Source: Lunularia cruciata (lineage: Eukaryota > Streptophyta > Marchantiopsida > Lunulariales > Lunulariaceae). From it: DNA of 64,000 bases. Below, piece after piece: positions 33,650 to 45,561 of the stretch. Both the position numbers and the translations under genes were made by a program. Location: positions 72,048,944-72,112,943 of the forward strand of contig OX419755.1 in assembly GCA_948567375.1 (NCBI GenBank). Reading direction: 5' to 3'. Numbering within the stretch: the stretch's first letter is position 1; each line of letters begins with the position of its first letter. Under the pieces are notes generated by a model that saw only the letters and a program-made list of their open reading frames with translations, had not been told where the DNA came from and did no database searches.

Positions 33650-34985
33650 GAAGATATTTGGTTGTGATGCATATTCACTCACACCTAAGGAGGATAGGTC
33701 CAAGTTGGATGCTAAGTCAAAGACATGTTTTTCTTGGCTATGCAAGTGGAGTGAAAGCTTATAGGTTATGGGATCCAATAGCATGTAAGGTTGTGGTCAG
33801 TAGAGATGTTTCCTTTAATGAATCTAGATCAATCAAGGAGGAAGAGAATGCTCAAGCTCCCTACATTGACAAAGGCAAGTCTCCCACCTTGAATCTAGTT
33901 GTGGGGGAGATTGATCACTTAAGTGATGAAGAAGAATGAGGTGCTTCTATAGCAGAGCAAGTTCTTGAGGAGCAAGAACAAGTGGAGCAAGTAGTTGGTG
34001 GTGAGCAAAAAAAATGTGCTAGGCCAATCTCACATTGGACCTAGACATGGAGATCAAGCAGAGAGTTCATCCAAGAGGTCATCAATGCGTGCTAGTCAAG
34101 CTCCAAACAGATATGGTACGTGGATTGATTTAACAAAGTTGTTGGATGATGACTTGACTCATGGAGATGATGCTCATGCTTTGGTCTTGGAAGAAGGTGA
34201 ACCCTCATCCTACAAGGAGGCATGTTCCTCTAGTGAAAAGGATGAGTGGTTTGGTTCTATGGAGAAGGAGTTGGAATCCTTGAGGGATAATAAAACTTGG
34301 GAGCTAGTCAAGTTACCTAAGGATCAACAAGTGATAGATTGCAAGTGGATCTACAAGTTGAAGGAGGGTCCTAAGGAGGGATAAAAGATCTGCAAGGCTA
34401 GGTTGGTAGCAAAGGGGTTCACTCAAGAGAAGGGAGTGGACTATAATGAGGTCTTTTCTCTTGTTGCAAAGTATTCTACAATATGTCTACTATGTATGCT
34501 TGTTGCATTATTTGGTCTTACTTTAGATCAAATGGATGTTGTCACGACATTTCTTTATGGCACCTTGGATGAAAGGATCTTCATGAGACAACATATGGGG
34601 TTTGTGAAGAATGGTTAGGAGGACAAGGTATGCAGATTGTTGAAGTCCTTGCATGGATTGAAGCAAGCACCATGCCAATGGAACAAGAGGTTTGATGTGT
34701 TTATGCACGCTCAAGGTTTCAATAGAGTTTATTTGATCCTTGTGTGTGTGTACATAAAACTTGTGAGTAATTAGACCTTTGGTTTTATTATTCTTGTGCT
34801 ATATGTGGATGATACGTTGATAGTGGCCAAGGATAGATCTGAGGTGAACAAGCTCAAGGTGCTCTTGAGTTTGGAGTTCATGATGAAGGATCTAGGGTTG
34901 GCCACAAGGATATTACACATGGAGATCAAGAGGAACTTAGGCGCTGGTTAGTTGTGGTTGATGCAAGGCAAATTATGCTAGGAAG
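33650..34985 (+). pseudogene. Copia D reverse transcriptase
   Basis: The linker (TWIDLTKLLDDD) leads to RT: TWELVKLPKDQQVIDCKWIY, CKARLVAKGFTQEKGVDYNE, LDQMDVVTTFLYGTLDERIF, LHGLKQAPCQWNKRFD, and the catalytic LYVDDTLIVA near 34798-34825. Stops at 34381, 34616 and 34773 and a frame change near 34750 interrupt it. Confidence 0.92.
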
Positions 34986-35003
34986 GTACTTGCTAGGCTC
35001 AAC

Positions 35004-35988
35004 ATGGAGAATTGTAAACTAGTAAGTACTCCTCTAGCTTCTCATTTCAAGCTTTCAGCGGCATGTTGTCCTATAGATGCCGTGGAGAAGGCTGTTGGGA
35101 GTCTCATGTACTTGATGACTTGCACTAGACCTGATCTTGCCCTAGCATTGGGTAAGGTGTGCATATATATGTCAAAACTAGGAAGGACATATTGGGAAGT
35201 AGTTAAGTGGATTTTCAGGTATTTGAGAGGTACACCAGACTATGGGCTCTTATTTGATAGAAGATCAATGAATGCCACATCACTAGATGGTTATATAGAT
35301 GCCTAACATTCCTTATGAGAAGGCTGTTTGGAGTCTCATGTACTTGATGACTTGCACTAGACCTGATCTTGCCCTAGCATTGGGTAAGGTGTGTAGGTAT
35401 ATGTCAAATCCAAGAAGGACACATGGGAAGTAGTTAAGTGGATTCTCATGTATTTGGGAAGTACACCAGACTATTGGCTCTTATTTGATAAAAGATCAAT
35501 GAATTCCACATCACTAGATGGTTATGTAGATGCTAACTATAGACAAGATCTAGACAAGCAAAGATCAACAATGAGGTATGTATTCCACTTGGTGGTGGGT
35601 GCATTAGTTGGAGATCTACATTGTAGAAGTATGTTGCACAATCTACTACAAAAGTTGAGTATGTGGCAACAACAAAAGCAGCGAAAGAGGCAATTTGGTT
35701 GGATAGACTTGTTGCTGAGATGGGGCTAATGCATGGTAATGTAGTGCTTCACTATGACAGCAAAGTGCTTTACACCTAGCTGAAAATAAGGTGATGGATA
35801 GTAGGGTTAAACATATAGACATCAAATATCACTTTCTTAAGCAAAATGTGTCTATGAAAATGTTTGATCTAGTCAAGATTGATGGTAAGCTCAACCCGGC
35901 TGATGCTTTTACCAAAGTCATACCTTCAGAAAGTTTCTCTAGGCATCGTGTTATCTTGCAAGTTGTGCAAGTGGAGCATGAGTAGGAG
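35004..35988 (+). pseudogene. Copia D RNase H region with internal tandem duplication
   Basis: VGSLMYLMTCTRPDLALALG and WIFRYLRGTPDYGLLFDRRS at about 35095-35290 are followed by a second copy of the same stretch at about 35325-35530. The C-terminal RNase H end VKHIDIKYHFLKQNVS and NPADAFTKVIPSE lies at 35791-35985. The duplication (about 230 bp) splits the conserved domain. Confidence 0.88.
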
Positions 35989-36174
35989 GACCTAGCATTA
36001 GTGGTGACCTTGGCTATTTTGGTAACTCTATCCTTGTATGGGCTATGGTTATAAGTTCTAGTTTATCCTAGTTTAAAGGAGGGGTCAAGTGATTGGTTGT
36101 CTATCTAGAACTTCCCATTGATTGATAAGTTATTGCAGGGTTACTAACCCCAAGACAAGAGTCAAGGAGGAGAT

Positions 36175-36438
36175 TGTTAGGTTTTTACTCTGATGTCAAG
36201 GGGTTAGGTTGGATTTGTGAGCTGACTCTAGTATGGTGAGGAAGAACTAAGTGACAAAAGAAGAGGTATGTACTCAAAGATGGACAAGAGGCTAGGTGAG
36301 TAAAGTTGGTGTTGAATGCTTCCAATAGATATAGCCCCACATCGAGGTGAACCACATACCTTTTGTATAATGGATAAATAATCTAGCAATATGCTTGATG
36401 AGAGAAGGTTCTTCGTGATTCTTGTTTGATACTTTGCA
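36175..36438 (+). repeat. Copia D 3' LTR
   Basis: TGTTAGGTTTTTACTC...GATACTTTGCA, 264 bp, preceded by AAGGAGGAGAT. Confidence 0.95.
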
Positions 36439-38140
36439 TTACCTTCATTTTTGGGTCAGTAGCAACCTATGAGTGGTGGTGTTGCTTGTTGGACTTGTGG
36501 TGGACCTCACCAGAGAAGAGAGTGTACTCAGGGCAGCGGACCTAATATCTTTGGCATCATAGCCAACATAGAGACATCATATCATATCATAGCCAACACA
36601 GAGACATCATATCATATCATAGCCAACACAGAGACAATGTGAACATTGTCACAAATATGGTCACTCTAGTGACCAATGCTTTAACCTATACTTGAAGTTA
36701 TGGAGTGGTAGGGGTGTTATGGTAGGTAGTAGAGGAGCTCTAGTTAATGGAAGATAAGGTGGTAGAGGTGGTGGTAGAAGATCTACACCTAGTAGGGATG
36801 CATTACCTGCCCTTACTTTTGATACAACTATGGCTACTCAGATTGAACAATTGGAGCAGAGATTGGCTAGTATAGCTATTGCTTAAAGGAGATCAAATTT
36901 GGGTGTTGAGGCTTCCGCTTCATATGTTGGTGATAGAGATGTTGTGGACTTCATGTGTGGAGCAGCACAAGTGGATGCATTTGCAACCATGACTAGGAGT
37001 GTAGTACATGCTCCATAGCCTAGAGGAGCATCAATGGAGTTAAACCCACAAAGAGGAGAGGTTGGAAGACATGTCAAATTTCCCTAGTCTTTCATGCTCT
37101 CCGAGGCATTGCATACAACATCCATGGCTCCTAGATGTCCCAATGCAGGTGTGGTAGGTGAAGATGGGGTGCATGATAGACTACTTGGTAGTCAGCCACC
37201 TGCTACTACACAGACTGAGTCTAGTACAATGTTGGGGGCGGCTCAGCTGATTATGCATTGCCCTTTGTTTTCAGCCAGTGTTATCTTTACATTGGGAGTA
37301 GCAATGATGTGTTCATGCTTCTAGAGCAGAGGTGGTTGATAGTGGAGCTGACTTGGTTGAGGAGCATGTGATCCGCTCAGCAACTAGTGGTTTGTGGTAA
37401 GTAGAAGCCGCTAGATTGGAGGAATTACCAACTAGACAAGCCTTTGAGCAAGCACAGTTTACACTTGGGGTTGTCTTATTGGATAACCAAAAGGGGATTT
37501 TTTGTTTGGTGGGACCTTTAGGGAAGGTCTATACCCCACAGAGGGTCTTACTTGACTCTAGTGTGTAGCTTCTTATGTTGAGAAGGCTACATTTGTTGGT
37601 CTGGAGTTACAAAAGACTGATGTAGAGAGGTGTCTATTTCAGATCTAAACATTTGTAGGTGGTGGTTTGACACAATACATCAGTCACGAGGAGCTTGTTG
37701 TCTAGGTTCAACTTTGTCACCTGATTGATAGCTTGGTGGTGAGAGCTCAAGCTATTGCAACAATAGCTGAGTCATATGATGTGCTAGTTGGAGGAGCAAT
37801 GTTATACCCCATGGGTTTTAGTATTGACTATTGGGAGGAGATAGCCTCCTATAGACCAAGTTGGCAGTCAGGTAAGGGACGAGTATGTTGTCTACCAATA
37901 TGCTTCAATAGTGGTAGTCTTGGCTCACTATAGTCTGAGACCATGACAACATCGGTTTCAACTTTTAGTGGTGCAATTACTTGGCCTGGTGATTTATTGG
38001 AAAGGAACACCCATGCAGAGTATACTCCAACACTAGAGGAGATCACTCAGATTTGGAGTACGAGTGGGATTGTTCCATCCACCTTGGATGTTCCATTGTC
38101 GAGTTTAGAGGAGGCATTTCAGTAGCATGCATATTGGTTG
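36439..38140 (+). pseudogene. Family B copy 1 Gag C-terminus and protease
   Basis: Resumes gag with ACWTCGGPHQRREC (first knuckle) and CEHCHKYGHSSDQC-like remains of the second, then a Gly/Arg-rich stretch. A 33-bp unit around CATAGCCAACACAGAGACAT is tandemly tripled at about 36560-36640. The protease-like site VLLDSS lies at 37545-37560 (D codon 37554-37556), as in copy 2. Downstream SYDVLVGGAMLYPMGFSIDYWE is conserved between copies and of unknown role. Many TAG stops. Confidence 0.85.
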
Positions 38141-38199
38141 GTATAGTAGGCTTGGAGTGGAGCCTTTGTACCATTAGGAGATGAGTGTGAGGATGAGCT

Positions 38200-39230
38200 T
38201 CAAGAGTCAATTACCTTGACACCTCTGGATACCACACTCATTGCTTGGTAGTATCTAATAGAGGGAGTATGTCTATTGGAGTTGTTTGGTGGGATTAGCA
38301 CCATACTAGTTGTGGTTCTATAGGCAGGTATACAAGTATAGAGGAACTTGTATGTGGAGAGAGATGAGACTGCTAGGCGAGTCTCTCTACATCATGTGGC
38401 ACACTTAGCTTATTGGTATCTTGAGTTATTATTGATGTCATGTGTCAAGAGTTACCAAAAGACCCTACCAACAAACATTTCTTTGCTAGGGGCACAAGAC
38501 TTAGAAAGACATGGTCAAATTCATTTGGTGATTGTTGGATGGCCATTTCAAGGAAGTACATGTGCTGGCCAAGGTTTGGGTCTTCATGATACCCGTCCTG
38601 GTGTGTTTTGGGAAATGTGATGTATACTTTGACATCTCCAAGTCCATCAATCTGTTTCTCCAACTTACCTTTTGGAGAATGTTCATTGATGGATGATTCT
38701 CACACCAGAGTGGTGGCAAGTACACATCATGTCCATTCTTGGATGGGACCTATTGTATTGTTAGATGCAGCTAGAGTGGGATCACATGCTCATTGTCTTC
38801 GTCTTTTGTGGATGAACTTCTTACCTAGAGAGGTTCTACAATGCACATATGGTGGGATTCAACGACTAGACCACATCATTGTTGATGACATCTTGGATGT
38901 TGGGCGTCAGTCTTAGATGGAAGTAGTGGTTGATAGGTCACCTATGGTAGTGGTGAACCTAGTTGGACAGCCTAGAGCCGCTTTTCCCACACTTATGAAT
39001 TTCCCAAGCTCTCATGCTTTTTGAGAGGGAGATCTTGGACTGGTTTGGGACTCATAGTTATAGAAGTTGGTACAACACAACGCCAATGAGAGAGAGTGGG
39101 CAATGGGTTTTTTCATTGGTATTACCGTTGTTCCAACAGTTTGAGAGGCATCTATGCATCAAGTGTTAGGTTAGGCTATGGACTTAAACTATTTGACCTA
39201 GATTGTGAGCCTTGGCTTGGCAAAGTAGCA
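38200..39230 (+). pseudogene. Family B copy 1 C5-cytosine DNA methyltransferase domain
   Basis: Motif I VCLLELFGGIS (38267 on), motif II NLYVERDETARRVSLHH, motif IV VGWPFQGSTCAGQGLGLHD (the catalytic Cys position is Phe, codon 38546-38548), motif VI YLLENVH, motif VIII-like ARVGSHAHCLRLLWMNF, IX/X NERERAMGF ... VLGxAMDLNYLT (x = stop). A frame change lies at 38618-38680 and several TAG stops are present. The enzyme class transfers methyl from S-adenosylmethionine to cytosine C5 in DNA. The domain sits between protease and RT in the element and has the same flanks in copy 2, so it belongs to the transposon. Confidence 0.88.
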
Positions 39231-39559
39231 TAGGATGTGCTTGATAGGCATCACCACTTGGACACTTGTGAACCTTGTGCTTATTGAGACAATTTAGGCA
39301 CATGTTGGGTGCAATGGACCAAGTGAATAGGGTATTCTTGGGACACATCCAATGGCTACTGGGGAGAGTGGTCTACTTGGAGTCCATCTAGGTGAGCATG
39401 GGCTACTTGGATTACACCCTTGGTCTACTTGGGATGCAACTAGAGGACATATGGAGGTTGCAGTCAGAGTAGAGGGAGTTTTTCACACTAAGGTTGGGAC
39501 CTCTAGTGCTTGGAAGCATGATACTGTTGCTCCCAAGGGCCTAGTGTAGCAGCTAGTCA

Positions 39560-40600
39560 ATACGTCTCCACTCCTATGATAGTTAATGAGGATACTTGGG
39601 AGCTAGATCTTGGCCCCAAGCTTCTAGGAGAAAAAAAATGGAGGTTTGGAGGTTCTTGAGGAGCTACATGAGTTTTTTTGCCTTCAATATGAAGAATTTG
39701 GGTGCTTTGAAAAGTCCTTGTATATGGATTGAGCTGACTAGAGATACACCCATTTTCAAACATCCATATCAATATAGTGACATAGAGCAAGCATTGATTC
39801 AGAGCCAGAGTAGTGACCTTTTTGAGGTTGGTTTGGTGGAGATTTCAAATGGAGAGTATGCATCAGCTACGATGATGCCAACCAAGAAGAGGATGTGTGG
39901 AGATTACCATCCTATCAACCAATAGACTAGGGCTGATTGGTATGCCATTGCAACACTAGAGGAGATGTACACCGATAGATAGCACACTATCTACCTTGAG
40001 GACTTGGTGTTTAACAAACCAAGGTGGAGGCTATTGCACGCATTCCTTGGCCTATAGATGTGAGCAAAGTGCGAGCATTCCTTGGGTTGGCAGACTTCTA
40101 TTGCCGCTATGTTAGAGGATTTAGTGCTGTTGCCAAGGCCTTGATGAAGCTGACCAAGCTTACACAAGAGTGGTGTTGGGGAGATGAGCAGGAGAGAGCT
40201 TTTGTAAAGCTCAAGGAGAGATTGACATTTGCTTCTAAGGAGACCGATCAGAGGACAACCATTCAGGTTCACACTAATTGGAGTATGTTAGGGCTTGGAG
40301 TAGTGTTCATCCAACATGATGATAAGGAGAAGGAGTTTGTGGTGGCCTCTGCTAGTTGCTCCAACAATTCAATAGAGGCAAAGTATAGTCCATATGAGGG
40401 AGAGTGCTTGGCAGCAATTTGGGTAATAGTACATTGTTTATGTTACCTATTTGGTAACCCATTTACTCTCATCACTTATCATCAGCCATTGAAGTGGTTG
40501 ATGGAGTCCAACAAGGGTTCAAGGAAGCTTGCATGATGAGCTCTGATTTATAAGACTATGATTTCACAATTATTCATAGACCTAGAGTGGTGAACCGTGA
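39560..40600 (+). pseudogene. Family B copy 1 reverse transcriptase (deleted palm) and RNase H
   Basis: The RT N-terminus is recognisable: IELTRDTPIFKHPYQYSD, DLFEVGLVEISNGEYASATM, MCGDYHPINQ. The sequence then jumps from about 39975 to YLEDLVFNK, so the catalytic YxDD palm is missing. The connection VRAFLGLADFYCRYVRGFS and RNase H (TNWSMLGLGVVFIQHD, KYSPYEGECLAAIWV, LITYHQPLKWLMESN) follow in the frame 40024-40536. The first RNase H Asp is Asn here. Inactive. Confidence 0.9.
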
Positions 40601-40979
40601 TGCAGATGGGTTGAGTAGAAACCCATATCCCAGCCAGGAAGATCAGACCAGAGCACGTTGGCATGGTGAGACAAATGAGGAGATGGTGCTAGGTTGGCAT
40701 ACATCTGCCTTTCTCTATATATTTTTTGAGACTTTGGTGATATCTCTCTTAGTGCATACATGAGGAGTTATCAAGGTCATAGATCCAGAGAGTGAAGATA
40801 TTGGTGCAGTTCAGCGAGACATTCATGATGATGTTGTAGTGATAGACTATCTTTGCACTGGTGTTGTGGGTGGTACAATTGGGGCCAAGGAGAGAAACTA
40901 TGTCCTTCAATGAGCCAGGCAGTTCAGATTGGAGGTAGATATCTTTTGTGTGTATGAGAGGATGGTAGAGTGAAAGTAG

Positions 40980-42095
40980 TACCACTTCCATCTCAAAGAG
41001 TATAGTTGGTCCATCATGCTCATGAGGAGCTAGGATATTTTGGAGAAAAGTATACATATAGCTTACACCTGAGTCATTATTGGTGGCATAGTATGCAGAC
41101 TAATATATAGTAGTTTGTTGCTAGATGTGTGGTTTGTGACCAAGTTGGGGCATCATTCAATGATCCTACATTACAGTTACACCCATCACATATCATTAGA
41201 TTAGGTTACTATTGGAGTTTGGACTTTTTTTGACCTTTACTATTGACTATGAGACATCATCAATACATTTTGTTGATGGTGGAGCACTTTTCCAAGTGGA
41301 TTGAGTTGGTGGCACTTCCTGACAAGTCCTGTGAAGGGACAGCTTACTCATTCCTAGATTGGATTCTCAATCACTTTGGTGCACCAGTTGAGGTTTTGAC
41401 TAATCAGGGTATAGAGTTCTTGGGAGAGTTCTAGGTCTTGTGTGACAAGGCTTTGATTGATCATTGTACTATCTCTCAAGTTCACTCTAAGGTAGATGGC
41501 TTAGCAGATAGAACAATTCATACAATGAAGAGAGCATTGTGAAAGTATGGTTTGCATAGAGGCCACTTGGGAGATTGGGATCTCTAGTTACCTTGGTTAA
41601 CCATGGGCTATTGGTTCAGCCGGCAAGCCTCCTTAGCATGCTTCTCTCCTTACTTCCTACTCTATGGATGAGATCCAAATTTACCAACAACCATTTGTCA
41701 AGATGCTACTGTAGTTTTGGACTTGGATGATCTCGATGTATGGATGAGAGCATGTTCTCAACGAGCAGAGATCTTTTGGAGAGTGATGCCAATGGCCTTT
41801 GAGAACTTGGCAATTGCTCAACATGGAGATACCTTACACTGTGCTACTATTTGAGGAGGAGGTTATAGACCCTCAATCCATCGATTTCATCTAGGGGATT
41901 ATGTATATCTTTAGCAAACACCACCAATGATACTTGATGTTTCTATAGGCCAATTTACCTTGAGAGTATGCAAGGTTTTGCCATCTAGAATCCTTGTGTT
42001 GGAAGGACATGATGGAGTTGTTTTGAAAAATCATGTACTCAAGTGTGCACAATGCCACCTCCTAAACATTTATGGTACTATGGACCCAAGCTTGG
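40980..42095 (+). pseudogene. Family B copy 1 integrase
   Basis: H/C zinc part (QLVHHAHEELGYFGEKYTY..., CVVCDQVGASF), then MRHHQYILLMVEHFSKWIEL and LTNQGIEFLGEF (second Asp lost to Asn), with the third acid region eroded. The C-terminal tail VLPSRILVLEGHDGVVLKNH matches copy 2. It ends at CTTGGCACTT near 42100, where copy 2 goes on into the PHD finger but copy 1 enters the LTR. Confidence 0.88.
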
Positions 42096-42102
42096 CACTT
42101 GG

Positions 42103-42553
42103 TGTCACGCCATTTGTAGTGCCACATCTAGATTGCTTGGACACTGGAGTTCCAGTGATAGTGGTTAGAGTTATTTCAGCAGTATCTCAGAGACTACTTT
42201 CCGATGGTCAGATTTCATGTTTGGGGTATTGACTTCACGGTGGGGCCCACCATCACTTTGCACCGTTTGCACCGTCAAGTGTGCCATCAATGGGACTGTT
42301 AGGGTTTCAAAGCTAGCTTGAGTCTAAGGGGTATAGTTTCAAAGTGAGCTCCAAAGAGCTCACTTCTCTGATGTTGAGCCTTCAAGTTCCTAGCTATGGT
42401 GGACAAGGCCGGCGAGCATCACTTGGATTCTCTATGCTTGAGTGGGTGTGGCTTGACTGTAATCAGTGCCCAATTGTTGGCAATTCATAGAGTGACAGAT
42501 CAAGTACTGATCTGAGTTGAGTTGAGTTGAGAGTGGTAAGCAATCTGATTACA
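42103..42553 (+). repeat. Family B LTR 2, shared between copies 1 and 2
   Basis: TGTCACGCCATTTGTAG...TGATTACA. It is the 3' LTR of copy 1 and the 5' LTR of copy 2, giving an LTR-internal-LTR-internal-LTR arrangement. Confidence 0.88.
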
Positions 42554-43960
42554 TCAGAGAAGTGAAGTAAGGGGGGAAATCGGGTGCATGAATTTTGAGT
42601 GTTTGTGGTATCTCCAAGCTCGGTGGATTGTTGGTAGCTCAATTCAAGTTCAATGTTTCCCTAGTGTGTAGAAGCTCATTCGATTGGCAGTTAGGCGGAC
42701 GGTGTGCGGAAACGCTAGCCAAATTTTGAGTAAAGAATGAGCAAATTTCAAGCAATGGTTGTGATTTTGAGCTCAGGAGGTGAAGGCATGACCAATTTGC
42801 TTCGAGTTGGACTCAGAAAGTCAAATTGAAGGTGGAGTTGGGAAGCTCTTCTCATGAATTTGTGATTTGGAAAGACCCGTGTTGTCAATTTGGCTCGAGT
42901 GGAAAGTTAGCGGGAGATTTAGCATAAATCCTAAAGATGGTGGACAACCATCTTTAGGGTTTATGTCAGATTTTATGTCAAATTTTACGTCAAATTTTTG
43001 TCAGATTTTGGCCAGACTTGGAGGAGTTTTGCTAGTTTGGAGGACTTTCATAGATTAGGAGAAGTATTGCCAATTTTGGAGGAGGTTCAAAGTGGCAACA
43101 AGAAAGGCCTCATTTGGCTGAATTTTGGCGTTTCGAGGCATAGGGCCGTGGGCTATGAGAGGGTACAAAGGCCTAGAAGGGCCAACAAGCCAGCTTGCTG
43201 GTGTGAGACTAGCTAGTTTAGAGTAGATCTTGATCATTGGTTGGCAAAATCTGCCTTTCCTGCTAGATTGTGTGCAACCGGGTTTGACCCCTAGATCTCT
43301 TGTTCATAGACTGGTGCCCTAGCCAACTGGTCCACCCTCACTTGTTGTCCTTGTGACTGTGCCACAGTTATCTATACACATGTAGCTTTGGCTAGGAGAG
43401 GCAATTTGATCCCATTCTTGGTGATCTTGGTAGCTTAGGACTTAGATACAAACTTCTCTTATGTCAAATGCCAAATGGTGGTAGAGTTAGTCCCGTGTTG
43501 TGTTATGAGATGGAGGGTTTTTGTTTAGATTTCTTGTGATTGGACCCCCTCCATTCTTTGCTTCCTGTTTGTGCACTACATTTGTGTGAGGTGCCCTGAC
43601 TTTTGAGCGTTGGTGCTCTGGTGTGCTCTCGGTGGTGAGGCTGGAGTGATGATCAGTCAGACTACCTTTGTTTCTCTCCAGTGAGGCAGGAAGTGATGAC
43701 CTATAGACCGTGAGAGTGCATGTTATGATGGTAGGTTATAGGTTACCCTTTCTCCTAGTGTAGTTATCTTGGTTAGAGTTACATTAGTGGGTGGTGTTTA
43801 GTTGGTGTTGGCACGTGGTGGTGTTGGCACTTGGTGGGGCACTTGCAGTTGCAACTTGCGGTTGCAATTGGTGGTTCGGATTTGTTGTTGTGGTTACTTT
43901 ATCACGATGGAGTTCTTTGGAGATCTAGAGGAGTTAGCCCTATAGTACGCAGTGGGTTTA
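42554..43960 (+). other. Family B copy 2 untranslated leader
   Basis: Homologous to 23495-24880. It holds an 18-bp-arm hairpin (42923-42965) and about four 12-bp units of the TGTCAAATTTTA type (42962-43010). No coding ORF recognised. Confidence 0.7.
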
Positions 43961-45561
43961 CTTGGAATGGTGCTTGGTATCAGCCTATATCTCAGGTCCC
44001 AGTGAGGAAGGAGATTGACTCTAAGTTGGAGTTCGACACAGGAGCTGATTCAGTTGAGAGTGCCCTCGGTGTGTCTGCACCGTTGTTGTGGGACATGGAC
44101 GAGATCTATGGGGCCTCCAAAGGCCCTAGGCATTACTCTGGTACAGTGGGTACCATTGAGTTGGATGACTTCATCCAAGAGTTTGACAGTTGGTGTGATC
44201 TGTAGCAGATGCGGAACCCGACTTTGTTCACACCCTTCATGGCATGGAAGGGGTTGTTTCAGCACTTGGAGGGTCCGCCGATGGATGACTACCATGAGTT
44301 CAAGAGAGCTCATTTGGAGGAGATCGAGTTATGGAGATAGTATTGGTCTCCGAACTATGTCTCTATCACTTCAAGTTTGGTGGCCAGGAGTAGATTGGCT
44401 GTACCTACGAGTTCTAGCTCGAGTAGTGTTAGTGGAGCTAGTGGAGGTGCACTAGCTAGAGATAGTGCTACTACGAGTGGAGGTACCACTGTAGGAGGTG
44501 GTGTGGTACTGGGGTTTAACCCCATGGTGGAGTTCTTCCTATGTTTGAGGCAAAACTACCAGGGAGTGCGGACTGACAAGCTGAGGAGCTTGCAGGAGTT
44601 CCAGCGGAAGGCTGGAGAGAGCCTACGCGAGGCATACACTCGCATGAGGCGGCTGATCAGTTTCACTCAAGGTGTTACTGAGGCCCAGGCAGTCCAATTT
44701 TGGTATGGGATACTAGACAGGGAGTTGCAACGTAGAGTTCGTGATGCTATGTTGTTATAGGCTACTTTGCTTACTTTGGCAGTGGTCTTTGGTTTGGCTG
44801 AGCGTATTGAGCTCAACATGGTGGAGGAGAGAGTGGTGACATCTGGATTTGGTAGGGAGACCTCATCCACGGTTGTGACTTCTTCTAGAGTGCAATAGAG
44901 TGCACCACGCTCAATTGGTTTTTGAGGACCAGGTGGACAACCCAGATCCTATGGAGCGAGTGGAGGGCCTAGTGGAGTTAGACCTTTACCCTCATTTTTG
45001 GGTCTGCAGCAGCCAATGAGTGGTGGTGTTGCTTGTTGGACTTGTGGTGGACCTCACCATCAGAGAGAGTGTACTCAAGGCAATGGACCTGATACCTCGG
45101 GTGCATCACAACAAGCACAGAGGCAGTGTGAGCATTGCCATCGATTTGGTCACACTAGTGACCGGTGTTTTGACCTACACCTGGAGTTACAGAGTGGTAG
45201 GGCTGCTATGGCTGGTAGTAGAGGAGCTCCAATTCATGGAGGACGAGGTGGTAGAGGTGGTGGTAGAGGATCTACACCTAGTAGGGGTGCAGTACCTGCC
45301 CTTACTTTTGACACAGCTATGGCTACTCGGATTGAGCAGTTGGAGCAGAGATTGGCTAGTATGGCTATTGCTCAGAGGAGATCAGATTTGGGTGCTGAGG
45401 CTTCCACCTCATATGCGGGTGATAGAGATGCTTTGGACTTCATGTGTAGAGCAGCACAGGTGGATGCATCTACAGCAGTGACTAGGAGTGCAGTACGTGC
45501 TTTAGAGCCTAGAGGAGCATCAGTGGAGTTGGACCCACAGAGAGGAGAGGTTGGAAGATAG
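43960..45561 (+). pseudogene. Family B copy 2 Gag with two zinc knuckles
   Basis: One frame, broken by a few stops: RKEIDSKLEFDTGADSVES, TIELDDFIQEFDSWCDL, NPTLFTPFMAWKGLFQHLEG, a Ser/Gly-rich linker, then the Gag core QNYQGVRTDKLRSLQEFQRK and LREAYTRMRRLISFTQGVTE. The nucleocapsid part has ACWTCGGPHHQREC (C-x2-C-x3-H-x4-C) and CEHCHRFGHTSDRC (C-x2-C-x4-H-x4-C), followed by an RGGRGGGRG patch. Stops at 44203, 44338 and 44758 are TAG. It would package the RNA genome. Confidence 0.9.

Larger units (their letters stand above)
29293..36438 (+). mobile_element. Ty1/copia retrotransposon D, complete but decayed
   Basis: Paired 264-bp LTRs (29293-29556, 36175-36438), an iMet primer site, a 2-kb leader, gag, protease, integrase, RT and RNase H in the copia order (integrase before RT), and a polypurine stretch AAGGAGGAGA before the 3' LTR. 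The LTRs differ at roughly 30 of 264 positions (hand count), so the insertion is old. It sits within family B gag. The target duplication is no longer clear (ATACA before, TTACC after). Confidence 0.95.
23041..42553 (+). mobile_element. Ty3/gypsy family B, copy 1, split by insertions C and D
   Basis: LTR at 23041-23494, leader, gag start at 24.9-25.7 kb, interruption by element C (25728-29163), a 129-bp gag piece (29164-29292), interruption by copia D (29293-36438), then the rest of gag, protease, DNA methyltransferase, RT-RNase H and integrase, closing with the LTR at 42103-42553. Alignment with copy 2 shows that the gag text resumes after each insertion. Without the insertions copy 1 is about 8.9 kb. 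The PHD finger and 3' UTR are deleted: the sequence jumps at about 42100 directly into the LTR. Confidence 0.9.

Noticed and set aside
44015..44455. 146-codon plus-strand ORF in family B gag
   Set aside because: It is a shifted frame of the real Gag frame, which shows the conserved text in both copies.
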